Positions 1-9,336 of a DNA stretch of 31,205 nt are shown piece by piece (the first letter of the stretch is position 1; every line of letters starts with the position of its first letter). Source of the DNA: CAYZJV01 sp049310885. GTDB taxonomy: Bacteria > Spirochaetota > Spirochaetia > Sphaerochaetales > Sphaerochaetaceae. The notes beneath the pieces are model-generated. The model ran no database searches, was not told where the DNA came from, and saw only the letters and a program-made list of their open reading frames with translations. The stretch lies in contig NZ_JBMDYO010000013.1 in assembly GCF_049310885.1 (NCBI RefSeq), forward strand, positions 1 to 31,205, written 5' to 3'. The translations under genes and the position numbers were made by a program.

Positions 1-41
1 TTTCTTTCGAAACATTTGTTCGGGTCTAACCACCTATCGCA

Positions 42-60
42 CCACAGGCTCAGCCTGTGG
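42..60. repeat. Perfect 19-bp palindrome
   Basis: The arms CCACAGGCT and AGCCTGTGG flank a single C. Neither strand has a convincing T-tract directly after it, so it is not a textbook terminator. It could be a bidirectional weak terminator, a dispersed host repeat or a protein-binding site. Confidence 0.45.
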
Positions 61-161
61 ATTTCTTACACTATTAATTCTTATTTTGTACCATAGTATA
101 CCTTTATTTCGACTATCCATCATCAATGACAACTTGCCCATGATACAAGATTACCCTATGC

Positions 162-190
162 AAGTGTTTGTTTTGTAAACACTTATTTTT
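162..190 (+). terminator. Possible AT-rich rho-independent terminator
   Basis: Perfect 8-bp arms AAGTGTTT / AAACACTT enclose a 7-nt loop and are followed on the plus strand by ATTTTTT. The stem has little GC, so it would be a weak terminator. On the plus strand it would end a gene lying left of the window, convergent with brxL. Confidence 0.3.
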
Positions 191-426
191 TCGTTATTTT
201 ATCAGTTTTTCAGGATTTCTTATTCATTTAGACTACTCAATTTCGTCAATTTTTATCCCAGGTACGCACACTCGTATTTTCAACAATACCGTTGATTCTT
301 ATGCCATTTAGTTTCAAGAAGACACACCTCTACACTGAAGGCTACCTCCTACTGAACAATCATAAAAATATTGAAATCTCCGAGAAAATTATGGCATGGT
401 TTCTCTCTCATCCGTATCAGACAAGA

Positions 427-2520
427 TCAACGCATGAAGATGTCAATTTTAGTCTCAAGACATTTTCGTAAACTAAGATCGTTTGCACCTATACCAAACC
501 AGGAGTCTGGTTTTTGGTAGAAATCCAAACCTCTCCCAATCTTGATAGTCCATCCGTTGTCAATTCGAATCTCCCGATCGTGCAAGTACTCATTTATGTC
601 GATTTCAAGTTTAATATCCATTTCGAGTAGACTCTGCTGCACATCACTCAGATGATCGGACATTTCTTTCACATCAGTGCTTTCATCATAGGTTGTTGAT
701 AATCTGATTGTCTTTACTGTTGGACTTTTTACTACAGCCTCACAAAACCTTACAAAATTTTGAATTTGGTGGGGTAGTCGCAAATAAGGATCATCTATTT
801 CAACGACTTTTGCTCCAAGTAAATAATCCCCCATGATAGACTCATAACTATACCCTATTGCACCATAACGGATAGTAAAGTGCTGTTCTTTTATTTCTTC
901 GTCTTCTTCTACTGGGATTCTAGTAGCTGGTGATAATACTTCATGATCTATTGGTTGGCTAGTTTTACTAATAGACTTTTCTTCCTGTGTAAATGTTGCG
1001 GAGGAACCACTCTTTTCAGTTGCATCCCCATCATGTATATTTCGCCTTGATGGCTCTTGTGTTGCTATCGCAAGTTTTGATTCGTTGCAATAGACAACAA
1101 TTTCTTCATTGCTACTATTGATATACGACAGATTGATTTTTACAAATTCATCATCGGTCTTTCGTTTGTTCATTTGCTCTTTAACACGTCTACGACATTC
1201 AACAGCATATTCAACATACTCTTCAAATTCTTTGTCAGTCGGAGGAACTGATGGGTGCAGTATCTTCAAGAATCCTGCGACTGTTTTCTTAATTCCTTTC
1301 TCGTCTCTTCCTTCAACTGATCGTCCCAACTTAATACGAGAGTTAACCTCCTCATATCTATTAGTGTGCTTCAACTGATGATGGAAAGCTTCAGCAAGAT
1401 AGTCAGTTATGAAGCCATAATTGCTCGTAAGAAATTTGCTGCTATTCTTTGGCATTTCCCATCCTGGAAGATATAAAGCAAACCGGTCCATAACAGCCAG
1501 GTCGAATTCCTTAGGTAGAGGTTGGAACAGATCGTAAACTTCAGAATTAACAATTTGCTGCACAGACAAGTCAAGATTCCCAACAAATGCTAAAGAAGCA
1601 TCAGCTATGACTTCAACACCACGAGAAAACCGTCCATTCGCCATGAAGTCTTTCATTATCTGAATAGTATCCTGATCTTTAATCTTGATTCCACCGACTT
1701 CATCAAATGCGACTATATCCCAGAATCCAACTAATCCAATCTTCTTTCTTTGGTTATTGTAGAAGAGGGTTGCTTTGGTTGCCTGCCCTCCGCTGATGAG
1801 AGTCGAATACGGAGAAAATTCGCTAAAGAAATAGGATTTTCCAGTTCCACGCGGCCCAAGTTCAATGAAATTAAAATTTGGCTCAACGAGAGGAATTAGA
1901 CGTGCCATGAAATGCAGCTTAATCCGGTGCTCTAATTCTGAAGGTTCCAATCCAACAGATCGCAAAATCAGATCCATCCATTCATCTCGAGAAAATTTTT
2001 GTCTCCCCTCGCAGTAACGTTCAAAATCAAATCTGCTTAATTGTATCGGACGAAGATCTTCAAGATAGAAGGCATAGTCATCATCTTCAATTTCATTGTA
2101 GGATATCTTAACTTCAGACCACAATCCCCCTTGTAGAAGCCTATCATTATCACGATAAAACTTTTCGCTAATCGCCACTCTCTGTGAATCAAAATTCTCC
2201 AAGGCCGCCCAATGTCGTCTATCCTTTTCGATATAGTTCACATGCACCTTGTCAATAAACCGATAACTCCCTTTGGTCGCCACCAATGATTGTGCCTTAT
2301 TAGCTTCATTCGGTCTGACATAGTTATCATTTAAAGTTTCTAATACTGCCTCCAATCCCGCTTGGATTTCCGCAAGATCATCACTTGCACAATAGCGAGC
2401 CAATAAGAATTCAAGAACAAACGTTGGAACATTTGTACCTTTCTTTATTCGATGGACCAAATCTTTGCGAACAACTTTGCCCTCATAGACTGAATTAACT
2501 TTTTTATCTAATGCATCCAT
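427..2520 (-). CDS. brxL: BREX AAA+ protein BrxL with a MITD1-like (MIT_C) C-terminal domain
   Basis: This 697-aa protein is the last gene of the BREX operon and starts 3 nt after pglZ, with a poor Shine-Dalgarno sequence. Residues 1-200 match the BrxL N-terminal region. The AAA+ core has Walker A GPRGTGKS (222-229), Walker B IVAFDE (269-274) and a sensor-like FVGNLD (312-317). Canonical BrxL proteins, as I recall them, end in a Lon-protease-like domain, and I see no such domain here. Residues about 485-545 are an acidic/serine-rich linker. Residues about 548-697 instead resemble the C-terminal domain of human MITD1: IDDPYLRLPHQIQNFVRFCE (575-594), HDREIR (647-652), NGWTIKIGRGLD (655-666) and a terminal VDIF-like IDIF. 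MITD1's domain has a phospholipase-D fold and binds membranes. Its role in BREX is unknown; membrane targeting, oligomerisation or nuclease-like activity are guesses. The BrxL call is firm, and the MIT_C call is made from memory of the MITD1 sequence. Confidence 0.9.
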   Translation of the reverse strand: MDALDKKVNSVYEGKVVRKDLVHRIKKGTNVPTFVLEFLLARYCASDDLAEIQAGLEAVLETLNDNYVRPNEANKAQSLVATKGSYRFIDKVHVNYIEKDRRHWAALENFDSQRVAISEKFYRDNDRLLQGGLWSEVKISYNEIEDDDYAFYLEDLRPIQLSRFDFERYCEGRQKFSRDEWMDLILRSVGLEPSELEHRIKLHFMARLIPLVEPNFNFIELGPRGTGKSYFFSEFSPYSTLISGGQATKATLFYNNQRKKIGLVGFWDIVAFDEVGGIKIKDQDTIQIMKDFMANGRFSRGVEVIADASLAFVGNLDLSVQQIVNSEVYDLFQPLPKEFDLAVMDRFALYLPGWEMPKNSSKFLTSNYGFITDYLAEAFHHQLKHTNRYEEVNSRIKLGRSVEGRDEKGIKKTVAGFLKILHPSVPPTDKEFEEYVEYAVECRRRVKEQMNKRKTDDEFVKINLSYINSSNEEIVVYCNESKLAIATQEPSRRNIHDGDATEKSGSSATFTQEEKSISKTSQPIDHEVLSPATRIPVEEDEEIKEQHFTIRYGAIGYSYESIMGDYLLGAKVVEIDDPYLRLPHQIQNFVRFCEAVVKSPTVKTIRLSTTYDESTDVKEMSDHLSDVQQSLLEMDIKLEIDINEYLHDREIRIDNGWTIKIGRGLDFYQKPDSWFGIGANDLSLRKCLETKIDIFMR

Positions 2521-2523
2521 GTG

Positions 2524-5046
2524 TTATACCGTGTAGTCTGTGACAAGTTCTATCTGATCATAGACTGTCATCGTCGTTGGATTAAAAGCTTTGATCGTAA
2601 ACTTTCCTTCAAAATTTAAATCCATTTTCATAGTTACCTGAACTCGCTCCCCAGCAAGAAGTGATAGCGTACCAGTTGAAGCTCCAACAACCCCTCCTCG
2701 TTTTGCTTCTCCGACGATTTCGCCCTTCTTGTTATAGGCTTCAAGTAAGACTTCATAATCCTTATCAACAGAGAATAAACTTTGTGAATTGGCAGATACT
2801 TCGATAACTGGCAATCTCGTGGTAATATATTTTGCTCCATTTTTATAATTTAGTTCAATCGAGACATCATTACCGACCGGTGTAAGCTGCTTTTTAAAGT
2901 TCAACTGGATCACTGGAACAATACATTCCTGCAGAGAACATCCTCCATGATAATACAGCATTCCGCTTTTGTAGGAAGCCAAACTCAAAGGACCTGCAAA
3001 AAAATGAAAATCTCCTTTTATTCCTGCTTTATCAGCTTGAACACAGAAATGTTTGGGATCAGGAACTCCATTCCCTAGCAATGACCTTTCATGAATATTA
3101 ATCCAATCTCCTGGTAGCTTTGAACACGTATCGCCAGGGCCAGCATGAGTATTCATAAAGAATCCATGGTCGGTGGCAATGATCACTTCACAAAAGCCTA
3201 TCTTACTTAAAGTGTGCACAGCTCTACGAATTTTTTTTAAAGTATTTATTAGTTCATTTGGAGCTGTATCAGGGTTGCTCTCAAAAGAGGTGTCAATCTC
3301 TACCGATCGAAGGACAAGCAAATCGATGTCAGGAGAAATCTCAATCTCCTTTTTTAAAAATTTATCGAGACGTCCCTCCTGGAAACGATTCCCATACTTT
3401 TTGCGGATAAGCTCCATTCGCTGAGTTACATTACCCACATCCTGTCCATTAATAGATGGCACAAAACCCGATTCCTTTTTCACCAATTGGAAGTCCGTAG
3501 ATGCACCAGGAAGCAAACTAGCCATCCCTACAGTAGTAACACTTGGCAGTTGCACCAATGCATGAGAAATCTCTACTTGCGCATCTTCAGATAATTGTTT
3601 TTCCAGTTCTAGCCCCAGCTCATAACGCAATGCATCTACCATAATAAACGCAACTTTGTTGCCACTTGCTTCAAGTTTTGGAGAAATTATTTTATCAAAG
3701 ACATCTGAATTAGATAATCGACCGATTAGAGGCCACCCTGTTTCCTTAAGATGTTTAGTAAAAATAAATTGTACTTTCTCTAACAACTTTCCGTATTGCT
3801 TACGAACATAATTCAGTACAGGAACCATCAAACTTTGATCATCCTGCCAGATTACGTCATTTGCAGCTTGTTCAAATTCCCGATGACTATGATCAACCTC
3901 TCTCATCTGTCGAATATAAAAGTCTATGAGGTCTTCCATTGACTTGGCATTTTCACTCAGATCCCTTTCGTTATCCTGACATTTTTCTATCAAGTTTAAG
4001 GAAGAGTGGAGAAAATCCCATTGAACCTGGCTTTCACCTTTGCCAATCCAAACAGATTCTGAATGACGGGAAAGAATGTCACGAGCAGCATCGATATTCC
4101 CAGTAACAAGAGATTTTACTGTCTGGTGTAAAAATGTTCGCTCTTCGAAAGGGAAAGTGTCACGTATACCTAAATTCTCTATTTCATGGCAATATTCTGC
4201 CAAGTTAAGTATCTGTTCAACATTTTCAGCTCTTTGTATATAGATATCTCGAGTACGGCGATCACTTCGAAGGCTCTCACAGATATCCTCTATTAAAGGT
4301 TTTGCATTATCATTTGCATGTGGGACATCTATTAGGCTTGGAGGTAGGTTTTCTGGCAAGTCAAATACAAACTCACTGAATAATAGATATCTCCAGAGTT
4401 CATCAGCGATGGAATTCCAAGTTTTCCCCTTAGTTTTCAGAGTCAACCCTATACTTCCATCTAATAGATCTTTGACTTCTGAAACCCAGCTCTCTCCATT
4501 TTTAAGAGCATCAAGTTGTTTTTCATTGGGTGCTAGTAGTGAAAACAAAATTTCTCGCGTTGACTTCACATTAAGTAGAACTCGAAGATTTGGCCAGCTT
4601 AATCCCCCACCAATAGCATCAATAACAGAAAAACTGGGATTTTTGTTTTCTTTAAAAACAGAACGGACCTGAGTCTGATGATCTGGCTTTGCCTTCAAAC
4701 ATATACTGAGATAGGTATCTCCATCGCCATCTGGGAAAACAGCACCGCAGATCATATAGAAAGAGAACGGATCTCTCTGTTTATCTTCTTCCTCTATTGG
4801 CTTCTCTTTTGGGATGTATATTAATAGCTGATCGATCTCATTTCGGCCCAGTGCTGTCAATGATTCGATAGCTTGTGCTCGGCTTATAATACTGGATTCA
4901 CTTGCATCAACAACCACAATTCTATCATCAGAAAACTCAATGCACAAATCACGATAGCGAAAGTCAGGATCGTAGACTACAAGAACCTGCTTCTTATGTA
5001 ATCGTGGTACGAGTATATTCTCTTTAATAAAATCTTTGATATCCAT
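2524..5046 (-). CDS. pglZ: BREX alkaline-phosphatase-superfamily protein PglZ
   Basis: This is an 840-aa PglZ, a core BREX component needed for defence; its molecular substrate is not firmly established. The alkaline-phosphatase-type metal centre is recognisable in the second half: VAFIMVDALRYELG (465-478, Asp471), the likely nucleophile loop SVTTVGMASLLPG (502-514, Thr504/505), IIATDHGFF (622-630, Asp626 and His627) and YYHGGCSLQECIVP (698-711). The first 400 residues are the usual PglZ N-terminal region, including an acidic helical stretch. The C-terminal 120 residues look beta-rich. The ATG shares one base with the pglX stop (TAATG), and GGAG lies 8 nt upstream, so translation is probably coupled. 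All motifs are intact and length is normal for a type 1 PglZ. Confidence 0.96.
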   Translation of the reverse strand: MDIKDFIKENILVPRLHKKQVLVVYDPDFRYRDLCIEFSDDRIVVVDASESSIISRAQAIESLTALGRNEIDQLLIYIPKEKPIEEEDKQRDPFSFYMICGAVFPDGDGDTYLSICLKAKPDHQTQVRSVFKENKNPSFSVIDAIGGGLSWPNLRVLLNVKSTREILFSLLAPNEKQLDALKNGESWVSEVKDLLDGSIGLTLKTKGKTWNSIADELWRYLLFSEFVFDLPENLPPSLIDVPHANDNAKPLIEDICESLRSDRRTRDIYIQRAENVEQILNLAEYCHEIENLGIRDTFPFEERTFLHQTVKSLVTGNIDAARDILSRHSESVWIGKGESQVQWDFLHSSLNLIEKCQDNERDLSENAKSMEDLIDFYIRQMREVDHSHREFEQAANDVIWQDDQSLMVPVLNYVRKQYGKLLEKVQFIFTKHLKETGWPLIGRLSNSDVFDKIISPKLEASGNKVAFIMVDALRYELGLELEKQLSEDAQVEISHALVQLPSVTTVGMASLLPGASTDFQLVKKESGFVPSINGQDVGNVTQRMELIRKKYGNRFQEGRLDKFLKKEIEISPDIDLLVLRSVEIDTSFESNPDTAPNELINTLKKIRRAVHTLSKIGFCEVIIATDHGFFMNTHAGPGDTCSKLPGDWINIHERSLLGNGVPDPKHFCVQADKAGIKGDFHFFAGPLSLASYKSGMLYYHGGCSLQECIVPVIQLNFKKQLTPVGNDVSIELNYKNGAKYITTRLPVIEVSANSQSLFSVDKDYEVLLEAYNKKGEIVGEAKRGGVVGASTGTLSLLAGERVQVTMKMDLNFEGKFTIKAFNPTTMTVYDQIELVTDYTV

Positions 5047-8000
5047 TATTTCAACTCCGCAATTTTCTGAGTGATTATTTGTTTCAACTCATTTTCATTA
5101 AGTTTTTTAGGGTGCCATTCGACTTTGATTCCACCTGTATCTTTCCCTTGACGAATCACAGGTATTTCAACTTCTTCCCAGAAATCACTTTCTACATCAT
5201 GAGCAATAGCCAGGCTTCGATCCTCATGACATTTCCTCAATACTCTCTCTGGCCAGATACTGTAAGCCAGATGCGCCCAGTCATAATCACCTCTTTCAAG
5301 TTTCTCCCAGGTCTCTTTGAGTTTCTTTTGCCACTGCTTATGCTGAAACAGCTTCCATAGCGGCGCAGCAGTGATCTGGACACCGTCGTTCAGATTTGGC
5401 TTCCAAAATTTTGATAGACGGAGCAGCTCATCCCGAAAATCCTTCAATTCCGCTTCCAGGTCGCTAAACCTGGCCAAATCTTGCTCTTCGGCACCGCTGC
5501 GCGCTGATTTATTACGAAGTTCGTTCAGGGCCTCAGAAACTTCAGTTAATTTCCCTTTTGGTCCTTCAAGAAAATCATTGACACAGGTATAAAGAGTCTG
5601 CTCGGTCAGACGATGGTAATATACCCATAAGGTATAGGAACCAGAAGGTGTTTGAAGAGGCCAGTAGATGGGAGCTTGGCGACGGCTTTTGCTATAACGT
5701 GACAAATGATCTGAAAAGAAAAATTTTGGGGTTGAAAAATAGGTTGCTAAATTTTTAGCACCAAGATCTATGAGGCACTCATCCAGCAGAGATTCATTCT
5801 TTATTGAGGAGAGCTCTTTCTCGATAATGGCACATAAGTTGAGCGGTGAGAGCTCGTCGATAACCATAATACCTGTATGAGTACTCTCCGGAACAGCACC
5901 ATTATCTGCAAAATCGGATAATGCCGCAGGAGCGATATTAGGTAAAGGAGCAAACGGTTCTCTAAGTTCCGTCGTACAAACCTTTTTCGACCATCGTTTA
6001 AATGCAATACCGATGCACTCCGACAGAATACTTTTTGCTACTTCTTTGGTTTCAAATCCCGTCAGTGTACTTTGAAGAATTTCAATTATTTTCTTAGGTG
6101 ATGATTGAAGTGCATGGGCAAGAATTTCTATTCGTCTATCCACAAAATATGATTTTTTTGTGAAATAGCGTTTTGCCCCATGCAACTCAACGGACTTGTT
6201 AATGAGCGCTTCTTCGTCCAAATTTTGCAAGTAATCTAGCAAGTTTACGTCCGGATCTTTGGTGTAATTACATGGATGAACACCCACCTCAGAATCAACG
6301 AAGTCTGACTCTATTGAGTTTAGATTAAATGAGTTAGTTACTAATTTATCTATCTCAAAACTAGCGTAAAGAGCTATTTCCTTAGCTCTAAGTATTTTAC
6401 TCTTAACCGCTTCCGTTATTTCGTTGAGGGTTTTCCCATCTTGATGAACAAATAGATTTTTAAAATCAGCACTAGTTTCATCGAAGGATAACTCTATGAG
6501 TTTTGCATCAAGTACTTGCTTAATTAGTGACTGGCTAGTCTCGTTAGTCAAAACCCCTAGGTTTTGAATGGGGACTCCTTCAATAACAGCAGTAGTATAG
6601 CGACGCGCAGCACTGCCTGCTGTTGCAATATCGCCACTACCTACACCCAACTCTATAAAAGTCTGAGGGACTCGACACATCATGTAAGCTATAGAAGAAA
6701 GCAAATGCTTATCATCTTTGTGTTGCCAAGTTTGAGCGTTATGACTAAAAACACATCCCTCAGGTAAGATCTTACCTGCAAATGCACTAGCAGTACGCAC
6801 CGTGTATGTTACGCCCTTGTGGAACATTGCATTTACGTTCTGAAATCTAGCACCATCAAAGGCGCCTAGCTGTTTTCCATCACCCCAGTCAACGAGAAGA
6901 TGAACATCATCATACGGTGGCGAGTATTCTCCGCCTTTGGAAAATCTGACCCATCTTTTATCTTTTCCGATGTTTTCTGAAGCCACCTCCCAGGAGAGTC
7001 TCGCAAATCGAAAATCATCCGCAGTGGCAATCCCCTGCCTAACTTTTCCTATTGATTCAAGAAAAGTCGATGTATTGGGGTATCGTCGAATGAGATTTTG
7101 TGGTGCCCAATAAGCAAATGTATAGTCCGGAATATGCTGAATGAGTGCTTGTTTGAAGGGTATAAAATTACTGCCTTTACCGAAATTATAAACGAGTTTA
7201 TCTACATCTTTACCTAGTGCAGTTTCCTTATCTCGAGTCGATAAATGCCTTGTAGCGTAGGTGACGACCCCATCAGGCTCCCCCTTGCCTATAACATAAG
7301 CAGCAACCTCAACTAGTGCGTCATCAAGCACGCCAAGTCCTAAATCAGCAAACAGTTCTAGTCGGTTTTTGAATACAACATTGTTACGCCAGTGTTTGCT
7401 ATCTCCCAGAAAAAACCCTGTACGTGCACTTAGCGTCCCAACTACTCCATTTGGAGTTGATAGGGTAAGTAGGCGTTCGACAAATGCCTGGAGTATGTCT
7501 CGGGAGCATGAGGGGTAGCACTTGTCAATATATGTCTTGCTTTGTTTTGCAGGCTCCCCAAACGGTGGATTTTGTAACATGATGTCAAACTGTTTCCGAC
7601 AAAGATCAATAAACGCAAATCCTTTCGCCGCATCTTCAGCAAAAAGCCGTTTTTGACCATCACCGGATACTGCCTGATCTGCATAGGCGCTTAACGCTCC
7701 CAAAATGCTTTCTTCAGCAGTATCCCAAAAGCTAGTTCCATCAGCCAGCTCTGTAAAATCAAAAAACGCAGCTTCGCGTTTAGGCGCAAAGCCAGGAAAA
7801 TACCCCTGCTCTTCCTTACGGTACAGCAGTTCCTTGTAGAACTCATCTTTAGCCTTGCCAGCAGTTGAAGCTATTTCCTCTTCGATTTTCAAAAGAGTTC
7901 CAGCCTCTCCCGCCAGCTTCATCTTGTCAAAAATGGTTTCTACTAACTGTCCCAATACCGGCGGATATAAGTTGGAAGTGAACTCGAGCAACATCTCTTT

Positions 8001-9335
8001 TTCCCCAGGCATCGGTTCGGCACAGACGATATTGGACTTCTTGATCGTTGGCCTTTGATTCGGCTTAATCCCAATCTGATGCCAAGCCCGTTGTGCCCGT
8101 TGCCAAAGAGAGAGTCCTGCGATTTGCACCGCTCGAGGATCAATATCCACACCGTGAATGTTGCATTCAATAATCAGTTTAGGGATGGCCTTTTGATATT
8201 CTTTAAAACTGGAATAGGTCGCCTGCAAGGGTTTCAATCTTGTAGAAAGACAGAATGCTTCAAGCCCCAATTCGGTCTCCAGTTGCCATGCTTCTTCATA
8301 AATTTTCTCGAACAGATCGAAGGCGTAGAGCCCAAAGTGCATGGATCCGCAGGCGGGGTCGAGCATACGTAATTCGCGAGGGTCTTTAAGTTCCCTGAAA
8401 GGAATATAAACCGGTTGTTTAAGCAATTCTTCTTGAGATAATTTTTCATGGTCTTCTGACTCGTTTTCTGGAGCGGACTCGCCTTTAGCTAAGAAAATTT
8501 CATTGGGGTGGCGAACCAGGTAGCGGCATTTTTCAACAAGCGAAGTTTTGCCCTGAGTCATCTCATACCAGATTTTTCCTAAGGTGTTATCGGTTAAAAA
8601 TTCAACAACATACCGTGGAGTGAAGAATTGATTTCGCACGGCTAGTTCCCTGCCATTACGAGGAGCTTGGGACTCAACCCGCATTTTTCTGCGTTCTTCC
8701 TGCGTATTGAAATACTGGTAGATCCAGCCAATTGTTTCGTCCTCAGTCCAGAGGTGTTCGATTTCAAAATGGTTGATCTGATTTAGCAAAGACAAGAATG
8801 CTGATTCTCTGGGGAATAAAAGTCCTTGACTATTATTTCGATCAAATAATGCTGCAAGTTCCTGGCTAAATTCATCAAATATACTGAATAGGTATTGCTG
8901 ATAGGCATCACCAGTTTCACCTAATGCTGAACCTGCTAGATTCTTGTACAATTGAAAGCCCTTCGAACTATAGCCGTTCGCAATGGACTCCAACAAGAAA
9001 CCTCTCGCTTCGGCCATTCGCAGAGCTCCAAAACGATTAAGGACAGTAAAAGATTGTTCCCTGATGATTCGTTCAATCCCTTGTTTATTTCTTTCTTTTT
9101 CTGATTTTATCGTTAGGGATGCTTTATAGTGTTCTAGAGTCTCTCTAAGAATTATTGCAGTCTGCCTTCCTTGGTTATCTAAGAAGCTGAGAGATGTCAT
9201 CTCTGCAACCGACCCATTTTTTGGGTCCATTCCATAGATCGCCTGTAATTGCCGTGTAAACTCTTCAGTTAAGATTGAACGTGATTCAGAAACAAACTTT
9301 TGCAAGCGATTCCGCGTACTCTGGTCGAATGCCAT
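5046..9335 (-). CDS. pglX: BREX adenine-specific DNA methyltransferase PglX (BrxX)
   Basis: This 1,429-aa N6-adenine methyltransferase marks host DNA at the BREX site and is required for self/non-self discrimination. The start used is ATG at 9335 (protein begins MAFDQSTRNR, a typical PglX start). A strong TGGAGGAAG ribosome-binding site lies inside the end of brxC. A reading frame extended to 9362 would add nine atypical residues. Visible motifs are FFTPRYVVEFL (237-247, motif X), LDPACGSMHF (325-334, SAM-binding motif I), GVDIDP (395-400) and the catalytic NPPF (589-592). The remaining C-terminal ~800 residues should hold target recognition. At 1,429 aa it is about 200 residues longer than the ~1,200-aa PglX proteins I recall, suggesting an enlarged or extra recognition region. 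The target sequence cannot be predicted from here. Confidence 0.96.
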   Translation of the reverse strand: MAFDQSTRNRLQKFVSESRSILTEEFTRQLQAIYGMDPKNGSVAEMTSLSFLDNQGRQTAIILRETLEHYKASLTIKSEKERNKQGIERIIREQSFTVLNRFGALRMAEARGFLLESIANGYSSKGFQLYKNLAGSALGETGDAYQQYLFSIFDEFSQELAALFDRNNSQGLLFPRESAFLSLLNQINHFEIEHLWTEDETIGWIYQYFNTQEERRKMRVESQAPRNGRELAVRNQFFTPRYVVEFLTDNTLGKIWYEMTQGKTSLVEKCRYLVRHPNEIFLAKGESAPENESEDHEKLSQEELLKQPVYIPFRELKDPRELRMLDPACGSMHFGLYAFDLFEKIYEEAWQLETELGLEAFCLSTRLKPLQATYSSFKEYQKAIPKLIIECNIHGVDIDPRAVQIAGLSLWQRAQRAWHQIGIKPNQRPTIKKSNIVCAEPMPGEKEMLLEFTSNLYPPVLGQLVETIFDKMKLAGEAGTLLKIEEEIASTAGKAKDEFYKELLYRKEEQGYFPGFAPKREAAFFDFTELADGTSFWDTAEESILGALSAYADQAVSGDGQKRLFAEDAAKGFAFIDLCRKQFDIMLQNPPFGEPAKQSKTYIDKCYPSCSRDILQAFVERLLTLSTPNGVVGTLSARTGFFLGDSKHWRNNVVFKNRLELFADLGLGVLDDALVEVAAYVIGKGEPDGVVTYATRHLSTRDKETALGKDVDKLVYNFGKGSNFIPFKQALIQHIPDYTFAYWAPQNLIRRYPNTSTFLESIGKVRQGIATADDFRFARLSWEVASENIGKDKRWVRFSKGGEYSPPYDDVHLLVDWGDGKQLGAFDGARFQNVNAMFHKGVTYTVRTASAFAGKILPEGCVFSHNAQTWQHKDDKHLLSSIAYMMCRVPQTFIELGVGSGDIATAGSAARRYTTAVIEGVPIQNLGVLTNETSQSLIKQVLDAKLIELSFDETSADFKNLFVHQDGKTLNEITEAVKSKILRAKEIALYASFEIDKLVTNSFNLNSIESDFVDSEVGVHPCNYTKDPDVNLLDYLQNLDEEALINKSVELHGAKRYFTKKSYFVDRRIEILAHALQSSPKKIIEILQSTLTGFETKEVAKSILSECIGIAFKRWSKKVCTTELREPFAPLPNIAPAALSDFADNGAVPESTHTGIMVIDELSPLNLCAIIEKELSSIKNESLLDECLIDLGAKNLATYFSTPKFFFSDHLSRYSKSRRQAPIYWPLQTPSGSYTLWVYYHRLTEQTLYTCVNDFLEGPKGKLTEVSEALNELRNKSARSGAEEQDLARFSDLEAELKDFRDELLRLSKFWKPNLNDGVQITAAPLWKLFQHKQWQKKLKETWEKLERGDYDWAHLAYSIWPERVLRKCHEDRSLAIAHDVESDFWEEVEIPVIRQGKDTGGIKVEWHPKKLNENELKQIITQKIAELK

Positions 9336-9336
9336 A

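Larger units (their letters stand above)
1..426. other. AT-rich region downstream of brxL, no convincing gene
   Basis: No convincing gene lies in this stretch beyond the end of the BREX operon. It holds a perfect inverted repeat at 42-60 (arms CCACAGGCT / AGCCTGTGG, 1-nt centre) and an AT-rich hairpin at 162-184 (arms AAGTGTTT / AAACACTT) followed on the plus strand by a T-rich run. A 56-codon plus-strand reading frame (301-471) runs into the 3' end of brxL but has no recognisable match or ribosome-binding site. I see no clear intrinsic terminator for brxL on the minus strand. Confidence 0.5.

Noticed and set aside
301..471. Plus-strand 56-codon frame (begins MPFSFKKTHLYTEGY) overlapping the end of brxL
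   Set aside because: No ribosome-binding site, no recognisable family, AT-rich context and overlap with the MIT_C coding region make chance more likely.
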